A program made the translations under genes and the position numbers. Of a stretch of 35,000 nucleotides of DNA, positions 9,479 through 19,600 are shown one piece after another. The notes beneath the pieces were generated by a model. It was not told the origin of the DNA and did no database searches. It was given only the letters and a program-made list of their open reading frames with translations. Within the stretch, counting starts at the first letter, position 1, and each line of letters starts with the position of its first letter. This stretch comes from Oceanospirillales bacterium (GTDB lineage Bacteria; Pseudomonadota; Gammaproteobacteria; Xanthomonadales; SZUA-36): NCBI GenBank assembly GCA_003232965.1, contig QIKG01000107.1:1-35000 (forward strand), written 5' to 3'.

Positions 9479-11188
9479 TTATCCGCCCTGCAGTCGCTGT
9501 TTGAGGTGACTGATAATTTCTGTCAGTGGTATCTGGGTGTTTTCGCTTTCAGTGCGGGCGCGATATTCTATTTCGCCGGCATCGAGTCCGCGTTCGCCAA
9601 TAACAATCCGGTGGGGAATACCTATCAACTCCATATCGTTGAACATCACTCCGGGGCGCAGTGGGCGGTCATCAAAAAGCACATCAATGCCGGCATCTAC
9701 TAGTTCAGCGTAAAGCTTTTCAGCCGCTTCGCGAACACGCATCGATTTTTTCATATTCATCGGCAGCAGCACTACCTCGAATGGTGCCAGCGGTAGCGGC
9801 CAAATAATCCCACGGTCATCATGGTTTTGCTCTATCGCTGCGGCTACAATCCGGGTAATACCTATGCCATAGCAGCCCATGGGCATGGCGTGTGCTTTTC
9901 CGTCTTCGCCTAAAACCACGGCGTTCATGGATTCAGAATATTTACTTCCCAGCTGGAAGATATGCCCGACTTCGATCCCGCGTAATAGCGAAAGTGTACC
10001 TTTGCCATCAGGGCTGGGGTCACCGGCGACAACTACACGCAGGTCAGCAATTTGGGTGGCAGTAACATCGCGCTGCCAATTGACTCCGCTGTTATGGAAA
10101 CCATCTTCGTTTGCGCCGCAGACAAAATCTGCCAGCACGGCGGCACTGCGATCAATAATCATTGGGATCGGTAAGTCTAGCGGACCCAGCGAGCCGGTAC
10201 CGCAACCAATAGCGGCTTTAATTTGCTCCTCATCGGCTAGTTGCAAGGGCGCTTTAACCCCATCCAGTTTCTCGGCTTTTAGCTCATTGAGCTTGTGATC
10301 ACCGCGTAGAACCAGTGCAATTAATCCCTCATTAGCCTCTACCACCAGGGTTTTGACTGTTTGTGTGGCTTCAATATTTAAATGTTTACACACATCTTCA
10401 ATTGAATGGCAGCCGGGGGTGGGGTGTTTTTCTACGCTTGCACTTGCCGCTGGTGCTGCATCAAGCCCAGGCAGGGCTTCAGCCATTTCGGTATTGGCGG
10501 CATATTCGCTGCTGTCGGAATAGGCTATAAAGTCTTCACCGGAATCTGCCAATACATGAAACTCGTGTGACTGACTGCCACCAATGGCACCGGAATCTGC
10601 TTGTACCGCACGAAAAGTTAATTCTAGGCGAGTAAATATGGCGGTATAAGCCGTGTGCATAATTTCATAAGATTGTTGCAGGCTGGCGTTATCAATGTGG
10701 AAAGAGTAGGCATCTTTCATGATAAATTCGCGTGACCGCATTACTCCGAAGCGTGGTCGAATTTCATCTCTGAATTTTGTTTGTATCTGGTAGAAAGTCG
10801 CGGGTAGCTGTTTATAGCTTTTTAGTTCTTGGCGCGCCCAGTCAGTAATGACTTCCTCATGGGTGGGGCCGAAGGCATATTGGCGACCGTTACGATCTGT
10901 CATTTTAAGTAATTGTGGACCAAATTGATCCCAGCGGCCGCTTTCTTCCCATAGTTCAGCTGGCTGAACTGACGGCATTAGCATTTCCAATGCGCCAGCG
11001 CGGTTCATTTCCTCACGCACAACATGTTCAACTTTGCGCAGCACCCGTAGCCCCAGCGGTGACCAGATATAAATGCCGGATGTCAGTTTACGAATCATGC
11101 CGCTGCGCAGCATTAAACGGTGTGATGCGATTTCTGCATCGGCAGGGGTTTCCCGGGTGGTAGCCAGGTGAAATTGCGATGTTTTCAT
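9479..11188 (-). CDS. proS: Prolyl-tRNA synthetase, bacterial type with editing insertion
   Basis: The 569-aa class II synthetase attaches proline to tRNA-Pro. It starts [20 protein letters not shown] as in E. coli-type ProRS. Motif 1 lies around LVSG-like [12 protein letters not shown], motif 2 is [19 protein letters not shown], and motif 3 is [17 protein letters not shown]. The region around residues 225-405 is the YbaK-like INS domain that clears mischarged Ala-tRNA. The anticodon-binding domain follows ([10 protein letters not shown] onward). Its length and architecture are normal. It appears to have its own upstream region, 117 bases from the DUF4124 gene. Confidence 0.96.
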   Translation of the reverse strand: MKTSQFHLATTRETPADAEIASHRLMLRSGMIRKLTSGIYIWSPLGLRVLRKVEHVVREEMNRAGALEMLMPSVQPAELWEESGRWDQFGPQLLKMTDRNGRQYAFGPTHEEVITDWARQELKSYKQLPATFYQIQTKFRDEIRPRFGVMRSREFIMKDAYSFHIDNASLQQSYEIMHTAYTAIFTRLELTFRAVQADSGAIGGSQSHEFHVLADSGEDFIAYSDSSEYAANTEMAEALPGLDAAPAASASVEKHPTPGCHSIEDVCKHLNIEATQTVKTLVVEANEGLIALVLRGDHKLNELKAEKLDGVKAPLQLADEEQIKAAIGCGTGSLGPLDLPIPMIIDRSAAVLADFVCGANEDGFHNSGVNWQRDVTATQIADLRVVVAGDPSPDGKGTLSLLRGIEVGHIFQLGSKYSESMNAVVLGEDGKAHAMPMGCYGIGITRIVAAAIEQNHDDRGIIWPLPLAPFEVVLLPMNMKKSMRVREAAEKLYAELVDAGIDVLFDDRPLRPGVMFNDMELIGIPHRIVIGERGLDAGEIEYRARTESENTQIPLTEIISHLKQRLQGG

Positions 11189-11305
11189 AACTATATTCTT
11201 ATTTTAGAGATACTATTTGACAGGTATAGAACAGAGCCGCTAATTTTAGCCTGAGAAACCACTGTAAGCTAGTGCTTATTTGTCTTTGAGTTAGCGTAGG
11301 AGAGT

Positions 11306-11773
11306 TTACTTATCACAGTATTCTTTTTCAGCGTCTCTGGATTTTTGTAACCAATCCATACGCTCATCATCATTTAGTCTGCGCATTGTCCCATCTTCAC
11401 TTTTGACTAGAATTCTGGGGGTTGGCTCCAGCGTTGCAACTCGTTTTCTGGCAGTTGCGCAATGCTGTTCACGCAAGGCTTTGTCTTCTTCTCGCGTGCG
11501 CCTTTCTTCTTTTTCAGCTGCCGCGGTTTCTTTGCGTTTTAGCGCCTCTTGTTTAGAAGCTTGTAGTTCTTGAGCTGTGGGGGCGGCAGTTCCAACTTTG
11601 CGAGTGTCGGGGGTGATTTTTTCTGCCTGAATGCCCTCGGGGGCTTTCTCACCAAAATGCAAATTGCCTTCGGAATCAACCCATTTGTAGATATTTCCGG
11701 CCGACGCTAAGGCCGGTAAAATCACCAATATTGCAGCGATAAGAGAAAAAACACTCCATGTTTTATTCATCAT
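11306..11773 (-). CDS. DUF4124-domain periplasmic protein
   Basis: The 155-aa protein has a signal peptide (MNKTWSVFSLIAAILVILPA, cleavage near ASA-GN). A DUF4124 module follows directly (GNIYKWVDSEGNLHFGEKAP). Then comes a charged, probably helical stretch (about 75-115) and a C-terminal segment with two cysteines that could form a disulfide. DUF4124 proteins are common in Gammaproteobacteria and have no established function. Two adjacent Met codons make the exact start uncertain by one residue. Confidence 0.85.
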   Translation of the reverse strand: MMNKTWSVFSLIAAILVILPALASAGNIYKWVDSEGNLHFGEKAPEGIQAEKITPDTRKVGTAAPTAQELQASKQEALKRKETAAAEKEERRTREEDKALREQHCATARKRVATLEPTPRILVKSEDGTMRRLNDDERMDWLQKSRDAEKEYCDK

Positions 11774-11893
11774 TACAGGTTTCCGGTAAGCTATTATGCC
11801 CTCAGTATAGCCTGCAATTATTCGGCTGGCTATTGGCGTACTACCCTAATCCGCAGATAAAAAATTTCTGTCATGTTAAAGATTCATTTTTTA

Positions 11894-12664
11894 TCATTTC
11901 TTTTGTTGTTGCTTATATAAATCCAGTGCCTCGTCAAGCTCACCGTAAAAAATCATCTTACCTTTTGAGAGCACCAAGCCCTTGGTACACAGAGATTGCA
12001 TAAGGCTTGTGTTATGGGTGGCCAATACCAGCCCGCGACTACTCTCGACTAAGCCTTCCATACGCTGTTTTACCTTAGCCCTAAATTGCGTATCCCCAGC
12101 GCCTAGCCATTCATCAAGTAGTAATATATCCGGCTCGACTATGGTGGAAACTGAAAAGGCAAGGCGCATACGCATGCCGGTTGAATACGTATTTAACGGG
12201 TTATCAATGGCTTCGCTTAGTTCTGAAAAATCAACAATCCCTGGAACTAATTCCTTGATTTGCTTCAACTTCAAACCCATTTGCAGCCCGCGCATATAAA
12301 TGTTCTCTAGGCCGGTGGCTTCCTGGTTCATGCCGAGTGAAATTTCAAACATGCCTTTTGCTACCCCATTGACAGTCAGTTTTCCGGACGAAGGTTGGTA
12401 TATTCCAGCCAATACGCGCAGTAGCGTGCTTTTGCCAGCTCCATTAGCACCAATTAGCCCGAGGCGCTCGCCACGCTGAAGTTTAAAAGAAAGTTTATCA
12501 AGAATGGTGACAATTCCGCGCTTGGTTCGGGAGAAATAAAGGTCGGTCAAAAATCGTGACGGGTTGGATAGTAATTTGCGGTCGTTGGGCTGAAAAATTG
12601 GCACCTGCAGGGTGAGATTTTTAGCTTCAAGCAGTGGGCGTGGCTTTGGGGCATCGGTTTTCAT
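11894..12664 (-). CDS. ABC-2 polysaccharide exporter, ATP-binding subunit (Wzt/KpsT type)
   Basis: The 256-aa ATPase has Walker A GANGAGKST (72-80), the degenerate signature NTYSTGMRMRLAF typical of polysaccharide exporters, Walker B DILLLDEWLGAG (179-190) and the H-loop LATHNTS. An N-terminal segment of about 55 residues precedes the ABC core. The C-terminal carbohydrate-binding domain of O-antigen Wzt proteins is absent, so it resembles the KpsT/TagH class more. The frame is open upstream to 12829, but that part overlaps the permease gene. The ATG at 12664 lies 8 bases after the permease stop, showing tight coupling. It should power glycan export across the inner membrane. Confidence 0.9.
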   Translation of the reverse strand: MKTDAPKPRPLLEAKNLTLQVPIFQPNDRKLLSNPSRFLTDLYFSRTKRGIVTILDKLSFKLQRGERLGLIGANGAGKSTLLRVLAGIYQPSSGKLTVNGVAKGMFEISLGMNQEATGLENIYMRGLQMGLKLKQIKELVPGIVDFSELSEAIDNPLNTYSTGMRMRLAFSVSTIVEPDILLLDEWLGAGDTQFRAKVKQRMEGLVESSRGLVLATHNTSLMQSLCTKGLVLSKGKMIFYGELDEALDLYKQQQKK

Positions 12665-12672
12665 TGTGACAG

Positions 12673-13455
12673 TTAAACCCAAAGCGGAACATTGTGGGCA
12701 AAACGCTTGTAAAAGAAGTTTGCCAAGGTAAATCCGACGATCGTGATAGTAATTACCACTATCCAGCTTAAAGGAGCAATGGGGTTTCCGAGCAAAGGGG
12801 CGCGGATTAATTCCAAAAAATGATAGCAAGGGTTGTAGACCAAAAACGCACCCATAACACCACCTCGGCCGTCCGTGCCTGGCATCCAGATGATAGGGGT
12901 AGCAAGAAAAGCAATGCGCATAATTGCTTGTACAACCTCCGATAGGTCACGATAACGCGCACCGATCATGCCAAAAAACATGGAAAGCCAGATACCATTA
13001 GCGATGAGCAGGGCAAGGCCGATTAGGCTGACAAGGGAATAAAAAGAAACATCTATGCCAAAAATGATAAAAACGATGACGATAAGAATAATTTTATGTA
13101 GGAAATTGAGAACGGTTGTAAACACATTAATAATAACAATATCCACAAGGTTCAAGCCACCCTGTAATATTTGCGCTCGCCCTCGTTGAAATACTGTCGT
13201 GCTGCTGGTGATAAAGCCGGTGATTAGGGTCCAAGCGATCAGGCCGATGGCGAGATGGGGGATAAATACGGCTGGGTCATTGCCACCAATACGAGAAAAC
13301 AGCATGCCTAGTAAGGCGATAAACAATGCTGGACTAACCAAAAGCCAAATTGGCCCGAGCATAGTCCTGCGATAACTAATGAGGAATTGGAACCATGTAA
13401 TATAGGCATGGCGTCCAAAGCTATCAAAAGGATAAGTCAGGATAGTACGGAGCAC
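12673..13455 (-). CDS. ABC-2 polysaccharide exporter, permease subunit (Wzm/KpsM type)
   Basis: The 260-aa inner-membrane protein has about six hydrophobic segments and the ABC-2 type arrangement. An amphipathic N-terminal part (ITWFQFLISYRRTMLGPIW) is followed by membrane segments and the conserved late region IWMPGTDGRGG...YNPCYHFLELIRAPL. That pattern is characteristic of Wzm/KpsM/TagG permeases. It is immediately upstream of its ATPase partner. No outer-membrane export proteins (Wza/KpsD/KpsE) are encoded in the window, so the route past the periplasm is not shown here. Confidence 0.9.
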   Translation of the reverse strand: MLRTILTYPFDSFGRHAYITWFQFLISYRRTMLGPIWLLVSPALFIALLGMLFSRIGGNDPAVFIPHLAIGLIAWTLITGFITSSTTVFQRGRAQILQGGLNLVDIVIINVFTTVLNFLHKIILIVIVFIIFGIDVSFYSLVSLIGLALLIANGIWLSMFFGMIGARYRDLSEVVQAIMRIAFLATPIIWMPGTDGRGGVMGAFLVYNPCYHFLELIRAPLLGNPIAPLSWIVVITITIVGFTLANFFYKRFAHNVPLWV

Positions 13456-13492
13456 GGTCTAGTACCTCCTGAAAAATAGATAGGCTTACTTT

Positions 13493-14692
13493 TCATGTTT
13501 TTTCTGCGATTATTCTACCGACCACTGGGTTATCGTCTTTATAAACAGCAAGACCTTTCTCTTCTACTGAAAATATCTCCATAAACCCAATGGCCTTAAT
13601 TCTTTTTCTAAGTAACTGAAAGTCGATAAACCTTCTATAGTGATCAGTGATTCTTTCATTTTTACCGAATACGAAACCGCTTTTCGCCAGAGGATCATTG
13701 ATTGTCCGGAACTCAATCATTATTCGACCGCCAGATGGCAACATGGAGTAGGCTCTACGGATGAACTTCTCTTGTGCATCTTCGCTCATCGCGTGCAGCA
13801 CAAACCGAGAGTACACTACATTAATTCCCATTGGCAAGTCCAATGAGAAATCTGAGAAATCTCCATTTATGAATTCAATTTGTGGGGTTTCATTTTGAGT
13901 TAATTGTATAGCAAAATTATTGTTATTTGTTACCGCTTCTAAAGATAAATCAATACCGACTATTTTATTTTTAGCATTAATATAAAAAGTATCCCTGCCG
14001 TCACCACATCCAACATCAATGATGTGATCCTCTTTTTTCAGATAATGCTCGTTACACCAAACTGCAAAAGGGCTGGGGCTTTTATTTCTTCTTGAATTCT
14101 TATAATACTTGTTCCAATAGGCCGTAACATCTTCCTTCAATTTCCCTTCCCACATATTACTATTAACTATACCTTTATCATCAATACTGGTTGAGAATAC
14201 TTTTTCCAGAATCAAAGTTGCCGCAGCCAAAGGCGTTGTATCCCCATGGTTGTTAATCACAAGGTCAGGGTTTTGGGGTAACTCATAGTCTTGCATATAA
14301 ACACTACTATCTGCATTTTGCTTTTCTTTATAACTGGTATACAATCCTTTCTGATCTCGCTTTTGGAGTACGCTCAACGGAACCTGTAAATATACTTCCA
14401 GGTAATCAGCGTTATTTTCTCTATTCCATCTACGCACATCCTCAAACATCGCCACTGTGGCACAAATCACGGTATTGCCCTCATCAGACAAAAATTGACA
14501 CAAGCGTGAATATACAAATCCCAAGTCCTTTCTTTCTTCTTTTTCATACCCCCACCTATTGCCAAATATTGTTCTCAAATTATCTCCATCTAAAACGATA
14601 TTCCTGATACTCAATAGTTGGAGTTTTTTAGACAGACTTTTAGCAATAGTAGTTTTGCCAGACCCTGAGAGCCCGGTGACCCATATTATCAT
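13493..14692 (-). CDS. Adenylylsulfate (APS) kinase-like domain fused to a SAM methyltransferase
   Basis: The 399-aa protein has two modules. Residues 1-170 resemble CysC: P-loop GLSGSGKTT (7-15), DGDNLR (35-40), GYEKEERK, then VYLQVPLSVLQKRDQKGLY. CysC phosphorylates adenylylsulfate to PAPS, the sulfate donor. Residues 190-399 are a class I SAM methyltransferase with IIDVGCGDGRD (224-234), GIDLS and a YSRFVLHAM segment after the fourth strand. It lies 35 bases downstream of a sulfotransferase gene, which supports PAPS supply for glycan sulfation. An alternative is a nucleotide-phosphoramidate kinase like Campylobacter Cj1415, which belongs to the same kinase family, but the other genes of that pathway are not seen here. 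Base composition is more AT-rich than in the flanking housekeeping genes. Confidence 0.82.
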   Translation of the reverse strand: MIIWVTGLSGSGKTTIAKSLSKKLQLLSIRNIVLDGDNLRTIFGNRWGYEKEERKDLGFVYSRLCQFLSDEGNTVICATVAMFEDVRRWNRENNADYLEVYLQVPLSVLQKRDQKGLYTSYKEKQNADSSVYMQDYELPQNPDLVINNHGDTTPLAAATLILEKVFSTSIDDKGIVNSNMWEGKLKEDVTAYWNKYYKNSRRNKSPSPFAVWCNEHYLKKEDHIIDVGCGDGRDTFYINAKNKIVGIDLSLEAVTNNNNFAIQLTQNETPQIEFINGDFSDFSLDLPMGINVVYSRFVLHAMSEDAQEKFIRRAYSMLPSGGRIMIEFRTINDPLAKSGFVFGKNERITDHYRRFIDFQLLRKRIKAIGFMEIFSVEEKGLAVYKDDNPVVGRIIAEKT

Positions 14693-14727
14693 AATGATTT
14701 CCTGCTCTAATTCCTACGGTTGGTGTG

Positions 14728-15615
14728 CTATTTAATATAATTGCCATTTTGCTCGCATTTTTCGCGATATTTTTCGATATCTTCCAGGTATGGCGCTCCT
14801 TGTAAGCTACGTAAAAACTTTTGTTTCTTAATTTCATAAAAAGCTATATCAAAGCCGATTAATTCTGAGATTTCTCGCTCTAATCCTCTTGGTATAGCAA
14901 CTGGTTTTGGTTTCGCGGTGTTTCGTTTGTCCAGCTCCCAAACAGGAGCTTGGTTGATCCCTATTTGGCTTAAAAATGATATAACTGACGCTTCAAACAG
15001 TTCACATATACCAAACCAGGAGATGTTGTTCGAAAAGTTTGCCTCCGCAACAGAAATCATTTCACCAATCGGTTTTTGGTCGATAATATGTGCAGTTTTA
15101 GTTGCTCTGTTGTCAAACGCAAATTGACGAACCTGCGCGTAAGTACGCCAATCTTGCCTTACCCAAGAGATGATATCTCGACCCATGATTTTCTCTGGAT
15201 GATGTGAGAGTAACCAGTAATATATAGAAAAAACCCTTTTCATTGGGTCGCGCAACATTGTGACACATTTAGCCCCAGGGTAGTTCTTTTCGTATCCGAA
15301 TAATCCGTGATCAATAAGAATAGGGTTGATTTCCAGTTTTTGTGAAAACTGGGCAAGCGCCTCTTCTCTTCCCGCAGGCATTTGCATATACCTACACATG
15401 AAACGCTTAATGTTTCCAGACTCTTTATAAGCCATATGAAGTGCTTTAGCGAAGGCCAAGCTACCACTTTTGTTAACACCATGGAATAAGATGGGAACAT
15501 TGTGAATAGTTGACTTCTCACTGGATGTGTTGATGCTATTAATGTTGTATATAGCCGGACGAACCAATGGTGTGTATGAGCCTGATGGTACTGCGTTTTT
15601 TGCTTTATTTATCAT
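14728..15615 (-). CDS. Sulfotransferase family protein
   Basis: The 295-aa protein carries a PAPS-binding arrangement. An early strand-loop (PILFHGVNKSGSLAFAKAL, about 42-60) matches the 5'-phosphosulfate loop, and CVTMLRDPMKRVFSIYYWLL matches the 3'-phosphate-binding motif (R-D-P-x-x-R). No signal peptide is seen, so it probably acts on the cytosolic face during glycan assembly. It lies between a methyltransferase and the APS-kinase fusion in one minus-strand run. The sugar acceptor is not predictable. The loop is a variant of the usual PKxGT form, so activity is inferred rather than certain. Confidence 0.75.
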   Translation of the reverse strand: MINKAKNAVPSGSYTPLVRPAIYNINSINTSSEKSTIHNVPILFHGVNKSGSLAFAKALHMAYKESGNIKRFMCRYMQMPAGREEALAQFSQKLEINPILIDHGLFGYEKNYPGAKCVTMLRDPMKRVFSIYYWLLSHHPEKIMGRDIISWVRQDWRTYAQVRQFAFDNRATKTAHIIDQKPIGEMISVAEANFSNNISWFGICELFEASVISFLSQIGINQAPVWELDKRNTAKPKPVAIPRGLEREISELIGFDIAFYEIKKQKFLRSLQGAPYLEDIEKYREKCEQNGNYIK

Positions 15616-15690
15616 TTCTCACCTAAATAGTTAACAATTTTTAGTTTCGGCAGTTCTCCATCGTTAACGAGACCACAATTATGGAAACTA

Positions 15691-16563
15691 TTATTTTTTT
15701 CCAAAGATAGCGCGACAGAAATTCGGCTCGATTCCACCAGTTTCAATAAGAAATCTATCAATTTCCCACATTTCTTTTATAAATCTCATGTCATGTTCAG
15801 CATTTGTGTAATTCTGTGCAAACCCGTTAAATATTGGAAACAATACCCCGCAGAGAAAATAATGAGATTTCAAATCTAAATATTCAGTAAGAGCAGGCCA
15901 AATTGCATCTGACCTGATTGCCTCAAAGGGCGACATATTTTCCTTACACGGTATGGGTACGTTTTTGAATACTTTACCCGAATGATTAGTTCTCAATCTT
16001 TCTGGCATTGTTCTCCAGATACGCTCAGCGAGATGCAATTGTTTTTCAGTTCGCTGCAAGAACGGGCGCCCAATATAGTCGATAAGTACAAATATCCCAT
16101 CCGACTTAAGTGACTTATTAATTTCTTGTGCAACATACTCGACCTCAATCAGGTGATGGTATGCTTGCTGGATGAATATTAAGTCGTATTTTTCTTCGGG
16201 CAACACAATCTCATTGACATCGCAGATTTGGTAATTCACATTGATCGATTTATCGTAGTCACTTTGAAGAAATTTTTTCCTTTGTCCTTCACTTATATCA
16301 TAGGCGTCAATGGAGGTCGCACCTCGTGCTTTCAGGTATGCAAATTCTCCAGTCATCATTCCGCAAGCAAGACTCAAAGAAGTTATATTTTGTTTGCCGG
16401 ATAATAGATGATCTACCGAGGTAGTGATATTATATTCCTGATGAATTTGTTGCTGAAAATAGGGGATCGCACCCCAACTAACTGAGCGCGTAAGTTGGTT
16501 ATTAGCTTCGCCGAAAAACTCTGCCTCTGCTTGAAGTTTGTTCTTAAATTTACCTTTTAACAT
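15691..16563 (-). CDS. SAM-dependent methyltransferase of the glycan cluster
   Basis: The 290-aa protein shows a Rossmann-type methyltransferase core. SLSLACGMMTGEFAYLKARG serves as motif I, followed by IDAYDISEGQRKK and CDVNEIVLPEEKYDLIFIQQ. The QQAYHHL stretch after motif IV is common in small-molecule and sugar methyltransferases. The C-terminal half (about 160-290) is less conserved and may bind the acceptor. It could methylate a sugar or the glycan end; methylation is used to cap some ABC-exported O-antigens. The target is inferred only from context. Confidence 0.75.
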   Translation of the reverse strand: MLKGKFKNKLQAEAEFFGEANNQLTRSVSWGAIPYFQQQIHQEYNITTSVDHLLSGKQNITSLSLACGMMTGEFAYLKARGATSIDAYDISEGQRKKFLQSDYDKSINVNYQICDVNEIVLPEEKYDLIFIQQAYHHLIEVEYVAQEINKSLKSDGIFVLIDYIGRPFLQRTEKQLHLAERIWRTMPERLRTNHSGKVFKNVPIPCKENMSPFEAIRSDAIWPALTEYLDLKSHYFLCGVLFPIFNGFAQNYTNAEHDMRFIKEMWEIDRFLIETGGIEPNFCRAIFGKK

Positions 16564-16665
16564 CTAGCATTACTCACACTATTTCCCTCTGTCTATATCG
16601 AAACCATTGAAGTGTCCCATGGTCATTCTCATAAAACTTCCTACACCATGGTGCCATATTATATA

Positions 16666-19600
16666 TCACTCAATTGCAATAGCTTGTTTGTAATCTAATG
16701 TGCTGTAAAGCGCCTTTCGTCTGATACTTCGAATCGTGCTCAGAATTGATGCGGCAGAAGCTTCTTCAGCGATAAAACCCAAACTATAATCTTTTACACG
16801 TTCCGCCGGTGCGCCTAAATCAAAACATATCAGTGGTATGTTTAACTGCATTAATTCCTGAGTCACATATGAGAATGTTTCTGGCCAGATAGATGGTAAA
16901 ACACAGATGTTAATCCCATACTGGTAGATTAGTTCGGGAAGTTCACTGTGACGATATGAGCCATGAACAATAAAATTCGGTAGCTCACAGGCATATTGTG
17001 GATTGATTTTACCCAATAATACAATTTTCGCTGCGGGCTCACTTTTACTTAATTCCTGGGCTAAGTCGATAACAATTTTAGCACCTTTAGAAAGGTTTAG
17101 GTTGCCCACAACACCGATGACTAGACGGTCTGTTTGCGGGGCTGGGTCCAAAGGTTGAAAGTCTTTCAGAGGCTGGTGTGGCTTTACCGATGTTTTTTCC
17201 GAATCAAGCGGCCATGCGCGTGCGGCAATATCAAGACTCGCTTGTGAGAAACACACGATTTTGTGCGCCTTGGACAAAAGGTCACCCCATGTCTTACGCC
17301 ACTCGATCATACTCACACTGTTTAGTTCAGAATTTTTATTTTTCCTCAGGCATCGCCCGCATTCTTCAATATTTTCAGGCACATAGCAATAATTATCGTT
17401 ATCATTAAGTAGTGTGTAGGAGGGGCAAATAGCATAGTAATCATGAAATAATATTTTGATTTTCAATTTAACATTCTCACTAAACCTTGAAATTGTATGC
17501 ACAATTTCTAAAGGTTCAGGCCAGCCCACAATATTGCTAATAACGATATCTGCTCGGTCTATTCTGCCAAGTAGTTTGCCTATCCAGTTGATATCAGCGA
17601 AGTTAAACAGTGCTTTGGCATGGTCAAATTCGACTTGCAACCTAAAGCACATATTGCCTGCGTCATATGTGAGTAAGATTATAGGCCGTCCACTATCTAA
17701 TGTTTCCTGCACCAATCGTGCCCGGTAAGCATTAGCACCCCCCCCTAAGGCATGGTCTAAAACAAAGAGTGGATTATTTACACAGCAAAGGTGCAAAGTT
17801 ATAGACTCTCGTAGAACTCGCCATTTATCTATATTGATAAATTTTTCAACTGAGCTTTTATACTCAGGCCATCGTGAATTAATTAACGATAGATGTTTTC
17901 TAATTAATGCTTGTTTTTCTTCTGCCGAAAACGAGCCTCCATGTTTGTGATACACATACAGATTGGGAACTAAATTGTTTCTATATCCGCTTGCTATGGC
18001 TCGTTGACACCAATCATTTTCCTCTCCATATCCCTTGCCAAATGCCGCCTCGTCAAAGCCGCCGATTTTATCCCAAACCTGACGGTTTATACCCATACAA
18101 AAACCAACTCCAGTGGGTGCGTCGAGTTCTATATTTGTTTGTATTTGTAGTTGCTTGAAAGAGTGATCTATTTCCTTAACTGATAATCCAGCGACTATTG
18201 AACTATCTTGAGGGAATTCTGGGTAGCTGAAAATTGTTGCGGCATTCGAAAACGGAGTGGTCGAGGCGATGGTAGGATCCTTTATGATAGGAAACATCAA
18301 GCGTTCAAGCCAGTCTGGAGGAACAATAGTATCAGAGTTTAATATTACAAAGTTATTGGTATCACCTTTCGCCGCTTTATTTACAGTTTTCACAAAGCCT
18401 ATATTGTTGTCATTGTTTAGCACCTGAATCTGTTTATTATTACGCTCGTATATATCCAATAGGGGTTTGACCCCGGCGTCGGTACTAGAATCGTTTACCA
18501 ATAGTATTTTGTGTTTAGGGTCAGTGTTTTTAACGAGCGAGGGAAGTAGTTCCTCCAAATGCATAACGCCGTTGTATATAGGTACCAGAATAGTAATTGA
18601 CTCAGTTAGCTCTGGTACGGAAACGGGGGTTTTCGAAATTAGATCCAATGTACCCTTCAGAGGCGTGCCTAAGATGTGTATAGGCTGATTATTTGAAGGT
18701 TTTAATCCCTCTGCGGGTAGCGGTGATCGTCCTTCAACTTTCCCAAAACGCAAATAATGCAACAATGGGTTCTGCCTGGAAGAAAACACATCAGGATATT
18801 GCTGATAATACCAGTTGGAATCAAATGCTTTTGATGGGCTCCTTCCTTCATTGCCTCCATAATCTATATAATGATCAAGCAATTCTCTATGGTTTTTATT
18901 TGCCAAGTCCGCATTGTTGTTTCGATAGTAATCCTTGTCAAACATGTTGGATTTGCTAACTAATCTTCTTGTGCGTAAAACTACAATCTTGTTATGAAAT
19001 AGTTTAAATGCGCCTAGCAGCGCGTTGATTACAGAATGTTGGCTTATTTTTTTGACCAAAAGTGTCACTCGCCAAGACCTCGAACTTTCTATCGCATAGA
19101 GCCGTTCTTCGGAAAGAAGTAATTCGTCTTTTACGCCCAATATCTCCTTGTCACAGATATGTGTCTGCTCTTCAAGCTCACTGACCCTCCCTTGGGCTTG
19201 TTCAAAGCGTTTCTCAAACTTACTTGCTTTCTCTTTGGCGCTCGCCAATTTTTTATTTAATTTTGTTGTTTCTAACTCTTTTTCATACAGTTTAGTATCC
19301 AGTTTCTTGGACTTGGCTACTGCTTTTTTTATTTTTGCTCTGAGGCTACCAACCTCGTTTTTGTATTTGACTAGCTTAGTGTCCAAGCCAACAAATTCGC
19401 CATCCCGCTCCTTTCGCACCTCAGCATAAAGTCTGCTCATAATCGGACTCGCATTGCTGAATTCCGAGTCAATTTTGTCAAGCCTGGCAATAGCCTGCCT
19501 GGAACCTGGGTTGCGTGTGAGTATAAGCAATGCCTCATAGGCTCCCCCAACCCAGTCACACAGCATAGGGTCAAGCAGAACATCCTCGGTGTTGTAAAAG

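Noticed and set aside
9879-10298. Plus-strand frame of 139 codons inside proS
   Set aside because: It is antisense to conserved ProRS sequence, is serine-rich with no recognisable domain, and has no ribosome site worth noting.
12665-12829. N-terminal extension of the ABC ATPase frame
   Set aside because: It lies within the permease coding region in another frame and lacks ATPase features.
13493-14692. Campylobacter-type phosphoramidate pathway
   Set aside because: The kinase could fit, but no nucleotidyltransferase, amidotransferase or glutamine kinase partner genes are present, while sulfotransferases are.
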